From JBIOXB01 sp050732395 (lineage in GTDB: Bacteria; Zhuqueibacterota; Zhuqueibacteria; Zhuqueibacterales; Zhuqueibacteraceae), in contig JBOHQX010000078.1 of NCBI GenBank assembly GCA_050732395.1, positions 16,500-80,499 of the forward strand: 64,000 nucleotides of DNA, read 5' to 3'. Of this stretch, positions 44,420-53,648 are shown one piece after another (the stretch's first letter is position 1; every line of letters starts with the position of its first letter). The notes below the pieces were generated by a model. That model worked only from the letters and a program-made list of their open reading frames with translations, made no database searches and was not told where the DNA came from. A program made the translations under genes and the position numbers.

Positions 44420-45721
44420 ATGTACGATCGTCGCGAATTCTTGGGCGCCCTCGGGCGAACGGCCGCTCTGGGAATCGCCGGGTCGGCCTTCCAGCCCGCG
44501 CGCGCTGCACGTGCTTTGGAGATGCTGGCGCACCATCCGGGCGCGCCGGAGGACGTTGCCGCCGACGAGGCGTTATGGTTCGAAGTGCAGCAAGCTTTCA
44601 CCGTCGATCGCAGCTTGATCAATTTGAACAACGGCGGGGTCTCGCCTTCACCTGCAATCGTACAAAGCGCGATGAAGCGGCATCTCGATTTTTCCAATAA
44701 CGCGCCGGTGTACACGATGTGGCAGGTCTTGGAGCCGCAGCGCGAAGGCGTGCGCAAAAGCCTGGCGGCAGTTTTCGGTTGTTCGCCGGAGGAAATCGCG
44801 CTCACTCGCAACGCCTCGGAAAGCTTGCAAATCTGTCAGCTTGGCTTCGATTTCAAACCCGGTGACGAGGTCTTGACCACGAGCCAGGATTATCCGCGCA
44901 TGATCACCACCTGGCAGCAACGCGAGCGCCGCGACAAAATCAAGCTCAAGCAGTTCTCCCTCCCCGTGCCCTGCGAGAATCCCGACGAAATCGTTTCCCT
45001 CTTCGAAAAAAATGTTACACCCAAAACCAAATTGATACTGATGTGCCATATGATCAATCTCACTGGCCAGATCCTGCCGGTGCAGCAAGTTGTGCATATG
45101 GCGCGTAAAAGAAATATTCCGGTCATTGTCGACGGCGCACACGCTTTCGCGCATTTCGATTTCACGCACGCGGATTTGGATTGTGATTACTATGCCACCA
45201 GCCTGCACAAATGGTTGTTCGCTCCGCATGGCACCGGTATGCTGTACGTGCGCAAAGACAGAATCGCCGGCTTGTGGCCGATGATGGCCGCGCCGGAAAA
45301 AATGGACAATGACGTCCGCAAATTCGAAGAGATCGGCACGCATCCTGCGGCCAATTATCTGGCCATTGCCGAAGCGCTCACCTTTCATCACGGGCTTGGC
45401 GCCAAGCGCAAAGCAGCGCGCTTGATCTATCTGCGTGACCGCTGGGCGAATAGACTGATGCAGCACGGGCGCATCAAGTTGAATACCAGCTTGAAACCAG
45501 GCTTCGCTTGCGGCCTGGCGAACGTGCAGGTGCTCGGCCTTGACTCCGTCGAGCTCACCAATTATTTGTGGCATCAGCACCGCATGATCGTCACCCCCAT
45601 CAAACACCCCGAGTTCGAAGGCTTGCGCATCACCCCGAGCGTGTATACGACCGTTGCGGAAATCGATCGTTTTGCCGAGGTGATTGAACAAGTACTGAAA
45701 AGCGGTTTGCCAAAAACGTGA
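44420..45721 (+). CDS. PLP-dependent class V aminotransferase-like enzyme with Tat signal
   Basis: The 433-residue protein starts MYDRREFLGALGRTAALGIAG, a textbook twin-arginine signal, so export as a folded PLP enzyme is likely. The body is a class V aminotransferase of the isopenicillin-N-epimerase/EgtE-like kind: SLINLNNGGVSPSPAIV, ALTRNASESLQICQLG, VDGAHAFAHFDF and the PLP lysine Lys264 in YYATSLHKWLFAPHGTG. Members racemise, desulfurise or cleave C-S bonds; the substrate here is open. A perfect 20-base palindrome lies just downstream. An exported class V aminotransferase is uncommon but known in this family. Confidence 0.85.
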   Translation: MYDRREFLGALGRTAALGIAGSAFQPARAARALEMLAHHPGAPEDVAADEALWFEVQQAFTVDRSLINLNNGGVSPSPAIVQSAMKRHLDFSNNAPVYTMWQVLEPQREGVRKSLAAVFGCSPEEIALTRNASESLQICQLGFDFKPGDEVLTTSQDYPRMITTWQQRERRDKIKLKQFSLPVPCENPDEIVSLFEKNVTPKTKLILMCHMINLTGQILPVQQVVHMARKRNIPVIVDGAHAFAHFDFTHADLDCDYYATSLHKWLFAPHGTGMLYVRKDRIAGLWPMMAAPEKMDNDVRKFEEIGTHPAANYLAIAEALTFHHGLGAKRKAARLIYLRDRWANRLMQHGRIKLNTSLKPGFACGLANVQVLGLDSVELTNYLWHQHRMIVTPIKHPEFEGLRITPSVYTTVAEIDRFAEVIEQVLKSGLPKT

Positions 45722-45760
45722 GGGCTGCTCGCCGGATTCAGAAGAGGAGAAGTGGCCTTA

Positions 45761-45829
45761 TACGAATTTTTACACGTTACACCTTACACGTTACACGTGT
45801 AAAGTGTAACGTGTAAGGTGTAATTCGTA
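45761..45829. repeat. long palindrome (possible terminator or mobile repeat)
   Basis: TTACACCTTACACGTTACAC (45777-45796) and its exact reverse complement (45804-45823) flank a seven-base loop; a further TACGAA/TTCGTA pair lies outside. The arms are themselves built from repeats of TTACAC. There is no T-run beyond the right arm. Confidence 0.85.
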
Positions 45830-45858
45830 CAGAGATGTTTGGAGATTATGGAGGTTGA

Positions 45859-46007
45859 ATGGATCGCTACCGCGTCAAGCCGGGCACATGGACACTTCGG
45901 GGAAAGATGGTGTGATTCGCCATGTTTTCGAGAACGTCGATCCCCTGGGCGTGCGCGCGATTTCTTTCAAACAGCCCACGCCGGAGGAATTGGATCACGA
46001 TTACTTA
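45859..46007 (+). pseudogene. polyphosphate kinase 2 (PPK2) remnant
   Basis: An N-terminal piece MDRYRVKPG is in one frame, directly after GGAGG; the next frame carries MDTSGKDGVIRHVFENVDPLGVRA and FKQPTPEELDHDYL, which are the Walker A region and following segment of PPK2. About the first 60 residues between the two pieces and everything after DYL are missing. An inverted-repeat element begins at the break point. The gene cannot make a working kinase. Confidence 0.75.
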
Positions 46008-46142
46008 GAGCCTATCCTGAAACCTCATTCTGTCATGCAGAAGGCATCTTGGTAGATTCGGCACCTAGGCCTGAAATCGGCACTGTGCCCGAGTCAACCA
46101 AGATCCCTGTGGGATGACATTTCAGGGTTTTCGGACAGGCTC
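46008..46142. mobile_element. 135-base inverted-repeat element (TGTCATTC family, copy 3) in PPK2 remnant
   Basis: Terminal arms GAGCCTATCC (46008-46017) and GGACAGGCTC (46133-46142) differ at one position. Inner arms at 46031-46064 and 46085-46119 belong to the TGTCATTC family (TCATGCAGAAGGCATCTTGG against CCAAGATCCCTGTGGGATGA). TTA directly flanks both ends (46005-46007, 46143-46145), a possible three-base target duplication. It encodes nothing. Confidence 0.7.
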
Positions 46143-46179
46143 TTAATCACCTAACATCAAATACGACGAGGAGGCACAG

Positions 46180-48888
46180 ATGGAAAAAGAACATTTACGC
46201 TTACAAGAAGCGCGGGAACAAAATGTGTGCTGGAAAAAATGGGGACCTTATCTCAGCGAACGGCAATGGGGCACGGTGCGGGAGGATTACAGTGAAGGCG
46301 GCAACGCCTGGGACTATTTCACGCACGATCAAGCCCGCTCGCGCGCTTATCGCCGCGGCGAAGACGGCATCGCCGGCATCTCGGATGACAAGCAACAACT
46401 CTGCTTTGCTCTCGCCCTGTGGAACGGCAAGGATCCCATCATCAAGGAACGGTTGTTTGGCTTGACCAACAGCGAAGGCAATCATGGCGAAGATGTCAAA
46501 GAGTACTATTTCTATCTCGACAGCACGCCGACGCACTCGTACATGAAGTATCTCTACAAGTATCCCCAGGCGGCATATCCTTATGACCATCTCGTCGCGA
46601 CCAACAAGCAGCGCAGCCGCGAAGAGTTTGAGTACGAGCTGCTCGACACCGGCTTGTTCGATCAGGATCGCTACTTCGATGTCTTTGTCGAATATGCCAA
46701 AGACTCACCGGAAGATATTTTGATTCGGATCACCATTCACAATCGCGGACCGGAAGCTGCGACCCTGCACGTGCTGCCGACGCTGTGGTTTCGCAATACC
46801 TGGTCGTGGCACGAAAACACGGCGAAGCCGGTGATGAAACAAACAAAAGCCGGCAAAGACTTCAGTGCGATCGAAGCTTCGCACCCCGAGCTGGGCGCGC
46901 GCTATTTTTATGCCGAAGGAAACACGCCGCTGCTCTTCATCGAAAACGAAACCAACACCGAGCGCCTCTTCGGCGCTCCGAATCGCACGCCTTACGTCAA
47001 GGATGGCATCAACAATTATATTGTGAACAACCAGCAAGGAGTAGTGAATCCGGAAAAAGTTGGCACCAAGGCCGCGGCGCATTATCAAGTCACCGTCGGC
47101 GGCGGAAAATCGGCAACCATTCGACTGCGCTTGATCAACGCCACCTCCAGCGGCAATCCCTTCGGCAGCCAGTTTGATGAGATTTTCAAAACGCGCCAGC
47201 AGGAAGCCGACGCTTTCTATTCTGCGATCACGCCGGCCTCATTCAATGATGATCAGCGCAATGTGTTTCGCCAGGCGCTGGCCGGCATGCTGTGGGGCAA
47301 ACAGTATTACAATTATGACATCGAAGAATGGCTCGCGGAGCGTGGCTCTGACCCGCTCTCGCCGGGAAAACGTCCGGCCCCGCGCAACGATCAGTGGTTC
47401 CACATGGTGAATGCCGACGTCATCTCGATGCCGGACAAGTGGGAATATCCCTGGTACGCGGCGTGGGATTTGGCTTTTCATATCCATCCCTTTGTGCTGG
47501 TGGATCCGTATTTCGGCAAGCAGCAACTGGATTTGATGCTGCGCGAGCATTACCTGCATCCCAACGGCCAGATTCCGGCGTATGAATGGAATTTCGGCGA
47601 CGTCAATCCCCCGGTGCATGCCTGGGCCACCATTTCCACTTACGTCCACGACCGGCTGCACCGCAGCGAGGGCGACATCGCTTTTCTCAAACACGCTTTT
47701 CAGAAACTGCTGCTGAATTTTACCTGGTGGGTGAATCGCAAGGACCTCACCGGCAAGAACGTGTTTCAAGGCGGATTCCTCGGTTTGGACAATATCGGCG
47801 TTTTTGATCGCAGCGCGCCGCTCCCTACTGGCGGGCATTTAGAGCAGGCCGACGGCACGGCGTGGATGGCGCTGTACAGCCAGAACATGTTGGAGATCGC
47901 GCTGGAGCTTGCGCTGCACGATTCCACTTATGCCGACATGGCGCTGAAATTTTTCGAGCATTTCATCTGGATCGCCAGCGCCATGGATCGCGTCGGCGAG
48001 CATCAGGACGAAATGTGGGATGAGCAAGACGGTTTCTTCTATGATGTGCTGCGCCTGCCTGATGGGAGTGCGCAGCGACTGAAGGTGCGCTCGATGGTGG
48101 GCTTGCTGCCGCTTTGCGCTACCACGGTATTTATGCCTGAGGTTTTGGAAAAGATTCCGGAGATTCGCGCCCGCGCTCGCTGGTTTGCGGAAAAGCGCCC
48201 CGCGTTGCTGGCCAATATGCATCAACCGACCCAGCCGGGCTACGGTGACCGCCGCTTGGCGGCCATTTTGGATGAGAAAAAGCTGCGCCGGGTTTTGGCG
48301 GTGATGCTGGATGAAAATGAATTTCTCAGCCCATACGGCGTGCGCGCGCTGTCGCGCTATCACGCGCAGCATCCGTTTGTGTTTCATACCGGCGGGCAGG
48401 AGCACCGCGTGGACTACTTACCGGGGGAATCGAATAACGGCATGTTTGGCGGCAATTCCAATTGGCGCGGCCCGATTTGGATGCCGGTGAATACGCTGAT
48501 CATCCGCGCGCTGTTGAATTTTTATGTGTATTACGGCAATGATTTCAAAGTCGAATGCCCCACCGGCTCCGGCAAGCAGATGACGCTTTACCAAGTCGCC
48601 GAGGAAATCACCCAGCGGCTGTCGCGAATTTTCCTGCGCAACGAACACGGCCAGCGTCCGGTTTACGGCGGCTCGGCGAAGTTTCAAAACGATCCGCATT
48701 GGCGCGATCATGTGCTGTTCTATGAGTACTTCCACGGCGACAACGGCGCGGGACTCGGTGCCAGCCATCAAACCGGCTGGACCGGCGTGGTGGCCGGGTT
48801 GATGCATCTCTTTGCCTCGATCAACAGCGAACAGTTGCTGGCCGGCGGACGCCGGGCCATCGTTGAGGCGAGGAAGCCGAAAGCGTAA
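46180..48888 (+). CDS. GH63-like (MGH1-type) glycoside hydrolase
   Basis: The 902-residue cytoplasmic protein resembles the GH63/mannosylglycerate-hydrolase-like family: an N-terminal beta domain with ERQWGTVREDYSEGGNAWDYF, then an (alpha/alpha)6 catalytic domain with KWEYPWYAAWDLAFHIHPFVLVDP, GQIPAYEWNFGDVNPPVHAWA, and a C-terminal NSNWRGPIWMPVNTLIIRAL. Family members act on glucosides such as glucosylglycerate or glycogen-like glucans. GAGGAGG lies before the ATG. With the GH13 gene that follows and a glucose dehydrogenase at 54162 it suggests release and oxidation of glucose from a storage or compatible solute. The substrate is inferred. Confidence 0.85.
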   Translation: MEKEHLRLQEAREQNVCWKKWGPYLSERQWGTVREDYSEGGNAWDYFTHDQARSRAYRRGEDGIAGISDDKQQLCFALALWNGKDPIIKERLFGLTNSEGNHGEDVKEYYFYLDSTPTHSYMKYLYKYPQAAYPYDHLVATNKQRSREEFEYELLDTGLFDQDRYFDVFVEYAKDSPEDILIRITIHNRGPEAATLHVLPTLWFRNTWSWHENTAKPVMKQTKAGKDFSAIEASHPELGARYFYAEGNTPLLFIENETNTERLFGAPNRTPYVKDGINNYIVNNQQGVVNPEKVGTKAAAHYQVTVGGGKSATIRLRLINATSSGNPFGSQFDEIFKTRQQEADAFYSAITPASFNDDQRNVFRQALAGMLWGKQYYNYDIEEWLAERGSDPLSPGKRPAPRNDQWFHMVNADVISMPDKWEYPWYAAWDLAFHIHPFVLVDPYFGKQQLDLMLREHYLHPNGQIPAYEWNFGDVNPPVHAWATISTYVHDRLHRSEGDIAFLKHAFQKLLLNFTWWVNRKDLTGKNVFQGGFLGLDNIGVFDRSAPLPTGGHLEQADGTAWMALYSQNMLEIALELALHDSTYADMALKFFEHFIWIASAMDRVGEHQDEMWDEQDGFFYDVLRLPDGSAQRLKVRSMVGLLPLCATTVFMPEVLEKIPEIRARARWFAEKRPALLANMHQPTQPGYGDRRLAAILDEKKLRRVLAVMLDENEFLSPYGVRALSRYHAQHPFVFHTGGQEHRVDYLPGESNNGMFGGNSNWRGPIWMPVNTLIIRALLNFYVYYGNDFKVECPTGSGKQMTLYQVAEEITQRLSRIFLRNEHGQRPVYGGSAKFQNDPHWRDHVLFYEYFHGDNGAGLGASHQTGWTGVVAGLMHLFASINSEQLLAGGRRAIVEARKPKA

Positions 48889-48986
48889 AGGTAAGCGTCG
48901 CCGTTTATATCAAACCGCGAATGAGCGCTAATAAACGCGAATTGAAAAATAATTAGCGCCCAACACACAAATGGAGAACAAATACT

Positions 48987-50468
48987 TTGCCGCTACCTCC
49001 CTATCCTTCATTGTTCCAAATCAACACCCGCGTCTGGCTGACGGAATTGTCGCGGCAGTTGGGCCGGGCGGCGACTCTCGACGACATTCCCGACGCCGAG
49101 CTGGAGCGCTTGGCGAAGATGGGGTTTGACTGGGTGTGGTTCCTGAGCGTCTGGCAAACCGGTCCGGAAGGGCAACGGGTTTCCCGCACGAACCACGAAT
49201 GGCGCAAAGAATTTGAGGATACACTGCCGGACCTTTGTGATGACGATATCGCGGGTTCCGGATTTGCGATCACTGGTTACACCGGACACAGCAATCTACG
49301 CGGGGATGCGGCTTTGGCCCGGCTGCGAGAACGGCTGCGCCAACGTGGCCTGCGGTTGATGCTCGATTTTGTCCCTAACCACACCGGCCTGGATCACCCC
49401 TGGGTGGAAGATCACCCCGAGTATTATATCCCCGGAAACGAAGTGGCCCTCGCCCAAGCGCCAAAAAATTATACCTGGGTGAAGCGCAAGAACGGTGACT
49501 TGCTGCTCGCCTACGGACGCGATCCGTACTTTGCGGGATGGCCGGACACGCTGCAGCTCAACTACGGCAATCCCGCGACCCAAGAGGTGATGATCGGAGA
49601 ACTCGTGAAGATCGCGGGGCAGTGTGACGGCGTGCGCTGCGACATGGCCATGTTGGTTCTGCCGGACGTCTTCGAACGAACCTGGGGCATCCCGTCTCAG
49701 CCGTTCTGGCCGCAAGCGACGCAACGGGTCCGTGAACGGTTTCCGGATTTTTGTTTCATGGCCGAGGTCTATTGGGATATGGAATGGACCATGCAGCAAC
49801 AGAGCTTCGATTACGCCTACGACAAACGGCTGTACGACCGCCTCCGCGAAGGCCATGCCCGGCCGGTGCGAGAACATTTCCACGCCGGGCTGGATTACCA
49901 GAACAAGCTGGCTCGCTTTCTGGAAAATCACGACGAGCCCCGCGCGGCAGCCACTTTTTCCGCAGGAGTCCACGAGGCGGCAGCGGTGATTACTTTTCTA
50001 TCACCGGGCCTGCGTTTCTTCCATCATGGACAATTCGATGGACGCCTCAAGCGCATCTCTCCGCACTTGGTCCGCGGCCCGAATGAACCCGTGAATCCTG
50101 CCTTGCGGCAATTCTACGAGCGCTTGCTTGAAGTATTGCTGCGGCCTGCGGTCCGGCAAGGACAATGGCGATTGCTCGAATGCGCTCCCGCTTGGGAGGG
50201 CAATGGGTCATCCGATGCTTTTATCGCCTACGCCTGGCAGGATTCCGGCGGCGAGCGTCTGCTGGTTTGTGTGAATTATTCTGCTCATCCCAGCCAGTGT
50301 TACGTGCGGCTGCTGTTCCCTGATTTAAGCAACAGACAGTGGCGGCTGCAGGATCTGATGGGAGAGGCGCGTTACGAGCGCGCCGGAAACGACCTGCAGG
50401 CACGCGGGCTTTATCTTGACGTGCCGGCGTGGAAGTATCATGTCTTCGAGATGGTAAATGTTCACTAA
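48987..50468 (+). CDS. GH13 alpha-amylase-family protein
   Basis: The 493-residue enzyme has the GH13 conserved regions: LMLDFVPNHTGLDHPW (region I), GVRCDMAML with nucleophile Asp219, FMAEVYWDMEW with acid Glu260, and FLENHDEPR with Asp316. A C-terminal beta domain follows. There is no signal peptide. TTG at 48987 with GGAGAA nine bases upstream is used as the start; the protein opening PLPPYPSLFQINTRVWL fits the family. It lies 98 bases after the GH63-like gene and probably acts on the same intracellular alpha-glucan. Confidence 0.88.
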   Translation: MPLPPYPSLFQINTRVWLTELSRQLGRAATLDDIPDAELERLAKMGFDWVWFLSVWQTGPEGQRVSRTNHEWRKEFEDTLPDLCDDDIAGSGFAITGYTGHSNLRGDAALARLRERLRQRGLRLMLDFVPNHTGLDHPWVEDHPEYYIPGNEVALAQAPKNYTWVKRKNGDLLLAYGRDPYFAGWPDTLQLNYGNPATQEVMIGELVKIAGQCDGVRCDMAMLVLPDVFERTWGIPSQPFWPQATQRVRERFPDFCFMAEVYWDMEWTMQQQSFDYAYDKRLYDRLREGHARPVREHFHAGLDYQNKLARFLENHDEPRAAATFSAGVHEAAAVITFLSPGLRFFHHGQFDGRLKRISPHLVRGPNEPVNPALRQFYERLLEVLLRPAVRQGQWRLLECAPAWEGNGSSDAFIAYAWQDSGGERLLVCVNYSAHPSQCYVRLLFPDLSNRQWRLQDLMGEARYERAGNDLQARGLYLDVPAWKYHVFEMVNVH

Positions 50469-50475
50469 ACTACGT

Positions 50476-50547
50476 TGTCATTCCGGAGGAATCCTTTTTC
50501 ATTTCGAGCACAGTGCTTGCACGAAAAAGGATTCTTCCAGAATGACA
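50476..50547. repeat. TGTCATTC-family inverted repeat, copy 4
   Basis: Arms TGTCATTCCGGAGGAATCC... (50476-50500) and ...GGATTCTTCCAGAATGACA (50523-50547) match at 23 of 25 positions around a 22-base loop. It sits just after the GH13 stop codon and could double as its terminator. Confidence 0.8.
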
Positions 50548-50588
50548 TGAAGCTGAAATAGGTAAATCTTAAATCGTAAATCACCTTT

Positions 50589-52244
50589 ATGAACCTACCG
50601 ATTCCCGCCCTCACTTGGCTGCGTCATTACGACATGAGCTGGCTGCGGGGTGACATGATCGCGGGCATCACGCTCGCCGCCTATCTGTTGCCCGCCGGAC
50701 TGGGAGACGCCTCGCTCGCCAATCTCCCGCCGGAGGCCGGGCTTTACGCCTGCCTTTTCGGTGGGTTGATCTTCTGGCTGTTTTGCAGCTCGCGCTACAC
50801 CACCATCACCGTCACCTCCGCGATCTCGCTGCTCGTCGGCGCGTCGCTCGGCGGCATTGCGGGCGGCGACACGGCACGTTTCGGCGCGCTCGCGGCTGGT
50901 ACGGCGCTGCTGGTGGCGCTCATCGGCTTCATTGCGTGGCTGGCAAAGGCGGGCGCGATCGTAAACTTCATCTCCGAAAGCGTGATGACGGGCTTCAAGT
51001 GCGGCGTGGCGCTCTTCCTCGCCAGCACGCAGTTGCCCAAGCTGTTTGGCATTCACGGCGCGCACGGGGATTTCTGGGAGAACAGCGCACACTTCCTCAA
51101 GCATTTGGGTGAAACCAACTCCGCGTCTCTTGGCATTGGCTTGGCCGCGCTGGCGATTTTGGTGCTGGGCAAAATATTTCTCAAGAACAAACCGGTGGCA
51201 CTGTTTGTCGTGATCGGCGGCATTGTGGCTTCAGCCTGGCTTAGCTTGGAAGGCCGGGGCGTGAAGCTGCTCGGCGAAGTGCCGCAAGGCTTGCCGGCAA
51301 TCGGCCTGCCGGCGATTCATTGGGCTGATCTGAATGATTTGCTACCGCTGGCGTTCGCGTGTTTTATGCTTGGCGCGGTGGAAACCGCCGCCATCGGTCG
51401 CATGTTCACCGCCAAGCACGGTGGCAGGCTCGATGCAAACCAGGAATTCCTCGCCCTCGCTGCGTCCAATCTCGCCGTTGGGTTGGGCCGGGGCTTTCCC
51501 GTAAGCGGCGGCATGTCGCAGTCTGTAGTGAATGAAGGCGGCGGCGCGCACACGCCATTGTCCGGGCTGATCGCTGCCGGAATCGTCTTGGCAGTCATCC
51601 TGTTCTTTTCGCATCTCCTGCGCGCCCTGCCACAGCCCGTGCTCGCCGCGGTGGTGCTGGTGGCGGTGGCCGGCTTATTCAAACTCTCGACGCTGAAGCA
51701 TCTTTGGCGCGGCGACCGCCCTGAATTCGTCGTTGCTATAGCTGCCTTCCTGGGCGTGCTGGGATCCGGTCTGCTTCGCGGCGTATTGATCGGCGCCATC
51801 ATTTCGCTCGTGCAATTGTTGCGTAACGCGTCTAAACCTCATGTCGCTTTCCTTGGCCACATCCTTGGCACGCGCCGCTTTTCGGATCGCGAGCGGCACC
51901 CGGACAATGAGCTGATTCCGGGGGTGCTGATTTTCCGTCCGGACTCCGGCCTGGTTTACTTCAACGTGGATCACGTCTGTGAAGAGATTCTCGATCGTGT
52001 GCATGCTCAATCCACCCCACCCAAGGCCGTCGTGTTGGACCTCTCTGCCGCGCCGCGCGTGGACATGCAAAGCGCCCACGCGCTCGCCGGCCTTGCCAGT
52101 GAGCTGGCTGGCATGGGCATCCGGATCCAAGCCGTTGAAGCCCGCGCCTCGGTGCGCGACCGCCTGCGCGCCGAGGGTGTGGACGACAAGCTCGGCGGCA
52201 TCAATCGCTTTACCTCCGTCGCCGATGCGGTGGAGGCGTTGTGA
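50589..52244 (+). CDS. SulP-family anion transporter with STAS domain
   Basis: The 551-residue permease has 10-12 membrane helices with the SulP signature AAYLLPAGLGDASLANLPPEAGLYACLFGGL and RYTTITVTSAISLLVG, followed by a C-terminal STAS domain (about 430-551; VVLDLSAAPRVDMQSAHALAGL). SulP proteins carry sulfate, bicarbonate or organic anions, usually with sodium or protons; the ion cannot be read here. The start ATG at 50589 follows a low-complexity TAAATCTTAAATCGTAAATC stretch without a strong ribosome site. Confidence 0.9.
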   Translation: MNLPIPALTWLRHYDMSWLRGDMIAGITLAAYLLPAGLGDASLANLPPEAGLYACLFGGLIFWLFCSSRYTTITVTSAISLLVGASLGGIAGGDTARFGALAAGTALLVALIGFIAWLAKAGAIVNFISESVMTGFKCGVALFLASTQLPKLFGIHGAHGDFWENSAHFLKHLGETNSASLGIGLAALAILVLGKIFLKNKPVALFVVIGGIVASAWLSLEGRGVKLLGEVPQGLPAIGLPAIHWADLNDLLPLAFACFMLGAVETAAIGRMFTAKHGGRLDANQEFLALAASNLAVGLGRGFPVSGGMSQSVVNEGGGAHTPLSGLIAAGIVLAVILFFSHLLRALPQPVLAAVVLVAVAGLFKLSTLKHLWRGDRPEFVVAIAAFLGVLGSGLLRGVLIGAIISLVQLLRNASKPHVAFLGHILGTRRFSDRERHPDNELIPGVLIFRPDSGLVYFNVDHVCEEILDRVHAQSTPPKAVVLDLSAAPRVDMQSAHALAGLASELAGMGIRIQAVEARASVRDRLRAEGVDDKLGGINRFTSVADAVEAL

Positions 52245-52275
52245 CGCAACATTCATGTTGCCGTCGTTGTTTTTT

Positions 52276-52405
52276 CTCAACATAAATGTTGAGCTACAAG
52301 GTTGACAAGGAACAAAGACAGAAATATAAAGGACAGAAAAATAAAAACCCCATATGAAGTAAATGCCGTCGAAAACATTTTTCTGTCATCTATTTTTCTG
52401 TCTTT
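52276..52405. repeat. two short inverted repeats between SulP and esterase genes
   Basis: CTCAACAT (52276-52283) pairs with ATGTTGAG (52286-52293) around a two-base loop. A second pair has 29-base arms, 52314-52342 and 52377-52405, matching at 25 positions (AAAGACAGAAA... against ...TTTCTGTCTTT). The second may be a small non-coding mobile repeat. Confidence 0.65.
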
Positions 52406-52452
52406 TGAATGTTTCTTTCAGATTACGACAATCTATCCTGGTTAAGGCCGCT

Positions 52453-53529
52453 ATGAAAAAAGAAAGACTCTACAAAACCCACACAACGCTGGAGCGAGCC
52501 TTGCGGGTCGCGTATCCGGCCGGGAAAGGGCGAATGGTTCTGCGCACCGAGCAGGACTGGGATAAAGACGTCGAAGGGGTTGCAGTCAGCGAGGACGGCA
52601 ACACCACTACTTTTCAAGTGCAGGCCGATCAGCCGTTTCTCTACTTCAAACCTTGCCTGGTGGGAGACGGCGGGTTCCATTGGTCGGTGGGACCCAACAA
52701 ACTGCTGCTGATGGGAGAGGATGATCAGCGCGTCTCGTATCCATTCTTCTTTAGCCCAGAGCGTGGGCGATTCTCGCAACGAGTCGAGTTTCCGTCCAAG
52801 ATTCTTGGCCGCACTCATCAGCTTCGCGTTTACGTGCCGCCGGGGTATGACGAAAACACCCTGTCCTCCCATCCCGTGGCATTCATGCAGGACGGCCAGA
52901 ACCTGTTCTTTCCGGAGGAAGCCTTTCTCGGGCGCGACTGGGAAGTCGATAAGACCAGCGGGACTCTGCGGGCGATGAGCGCGGTCGAAGACTTTGTCAT
53001 CGTCGGCATCCACTCCGGCGACCGGATGCACGAATATACCGCACCCGGCTACGAAGCCTACGCCCGGTCGCTGGCCGAAGAGATCGTGCCCGAAACACAG
53101 CGATTGTTGCGCATCGAAAACCATCGGCGCTATCGCTCGGTTTGGGGCTCTTCGCTTGGCGGAGTGGTTTCCTTTTATAGCGTATGGCAACACCCTGAAG
53201 CGTTCGGCACCGCCGTTTGCATGTCGAGCACCTTTTCACATAAGGACAATCTGATCGACCGGGTTCTGAACGAGCCAGTGCGCGACGTGGGCTTTTACCT
53301 CGACAGCGGCTGGCCCGGCGACAACTACGAGGTGACGATGGGAATGGCAATGGCCCTGGTCTCGCGTGGGTGGAGATACGGCCTTAATTTTTTGCACCTG
53401 TGTTTCCCTCAGGCCGAACATGATGAGACGGCTTGGGGGTTGCGGTTGCACCTGCCGATGCAGTTCCTCAACGGCGCGGTTGCCCGCGCCTCACGAGTTG
53501 GTGCTCCGGTGCTTGGTGATAAAGCCTGA
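52453..53529 (+). CDS. esterase of the alpha/beta-hydrolase (esterase D/enterochelin esterase) type
   Basis: The 358-residue protein has an N-terminal beta domain (residues about 1-110) and an alpha/beta-hydrolase domain with HQLRVYVPPGYDE, the oxyanion-side HPVAFMQDGQNLFF, the nucleophile Ser234 in WGSSLGG, and a late Asp/His pair (GWPGDNYE, QAEHDETAW). The layout is like Fes/IroE-type and glucan-binding esterases. ATG 52453 is chosen; an in-frame ATG at 52363 would add a stretch derived from the inverted repeat. Its natural ester is not known; the carbohydrate neighbours suggest a sugar ester. Confidence 0.83.
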   Translation: MKKERLYKTHTTLERALRVAYPAGKGRMVLRTEQDWDKDVEGVAVSEDGNTTTFQVQADQPFLYFKPCLVGDGGFHWSVGPNKLLLMGEDDQRVSYPFFFSPERGRFSQRVEFPSKILGRTHQLRVYVPPGYDENTLSSHPVAFMQDGQNLFFPEEAFLGRDWEVDKTSGTLRAMSAVEDFVIVGIHSGDRMHEYTAPGYEAYARSLAEEIVPETQRLLRIENHRRYRSVWGSSLGGVVSFYSVWQHPEAFGTAVCMSSTFSHKDNLIDRVLNEPVRDVGFYLDSGWPGDNYEVTMGMAMALVSRGWRYGLNFLHLCFPQAEHDETAWGLRLHLPMQFLNGAVARASRVGAPVLGDKA

Positions 53530-53648
53530 GATTCAGGGCATGTAAGAGTTTTCCGGCTACCCTTCGGGGCTTTGATTTGCGGCATGCGCGCAACTCGGAG
53601 TAGGCGAATAGCTGACCAAACATAGAATAAGATTTTGAAAATTTCTTG

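Noticed and set aside
44648..45691. 347-codon minus-strand open frame opposite the class V aminotransferase
   Set aside because: The plus-strand gene has full PLP-enzyme motifs; the antisense frame has none.
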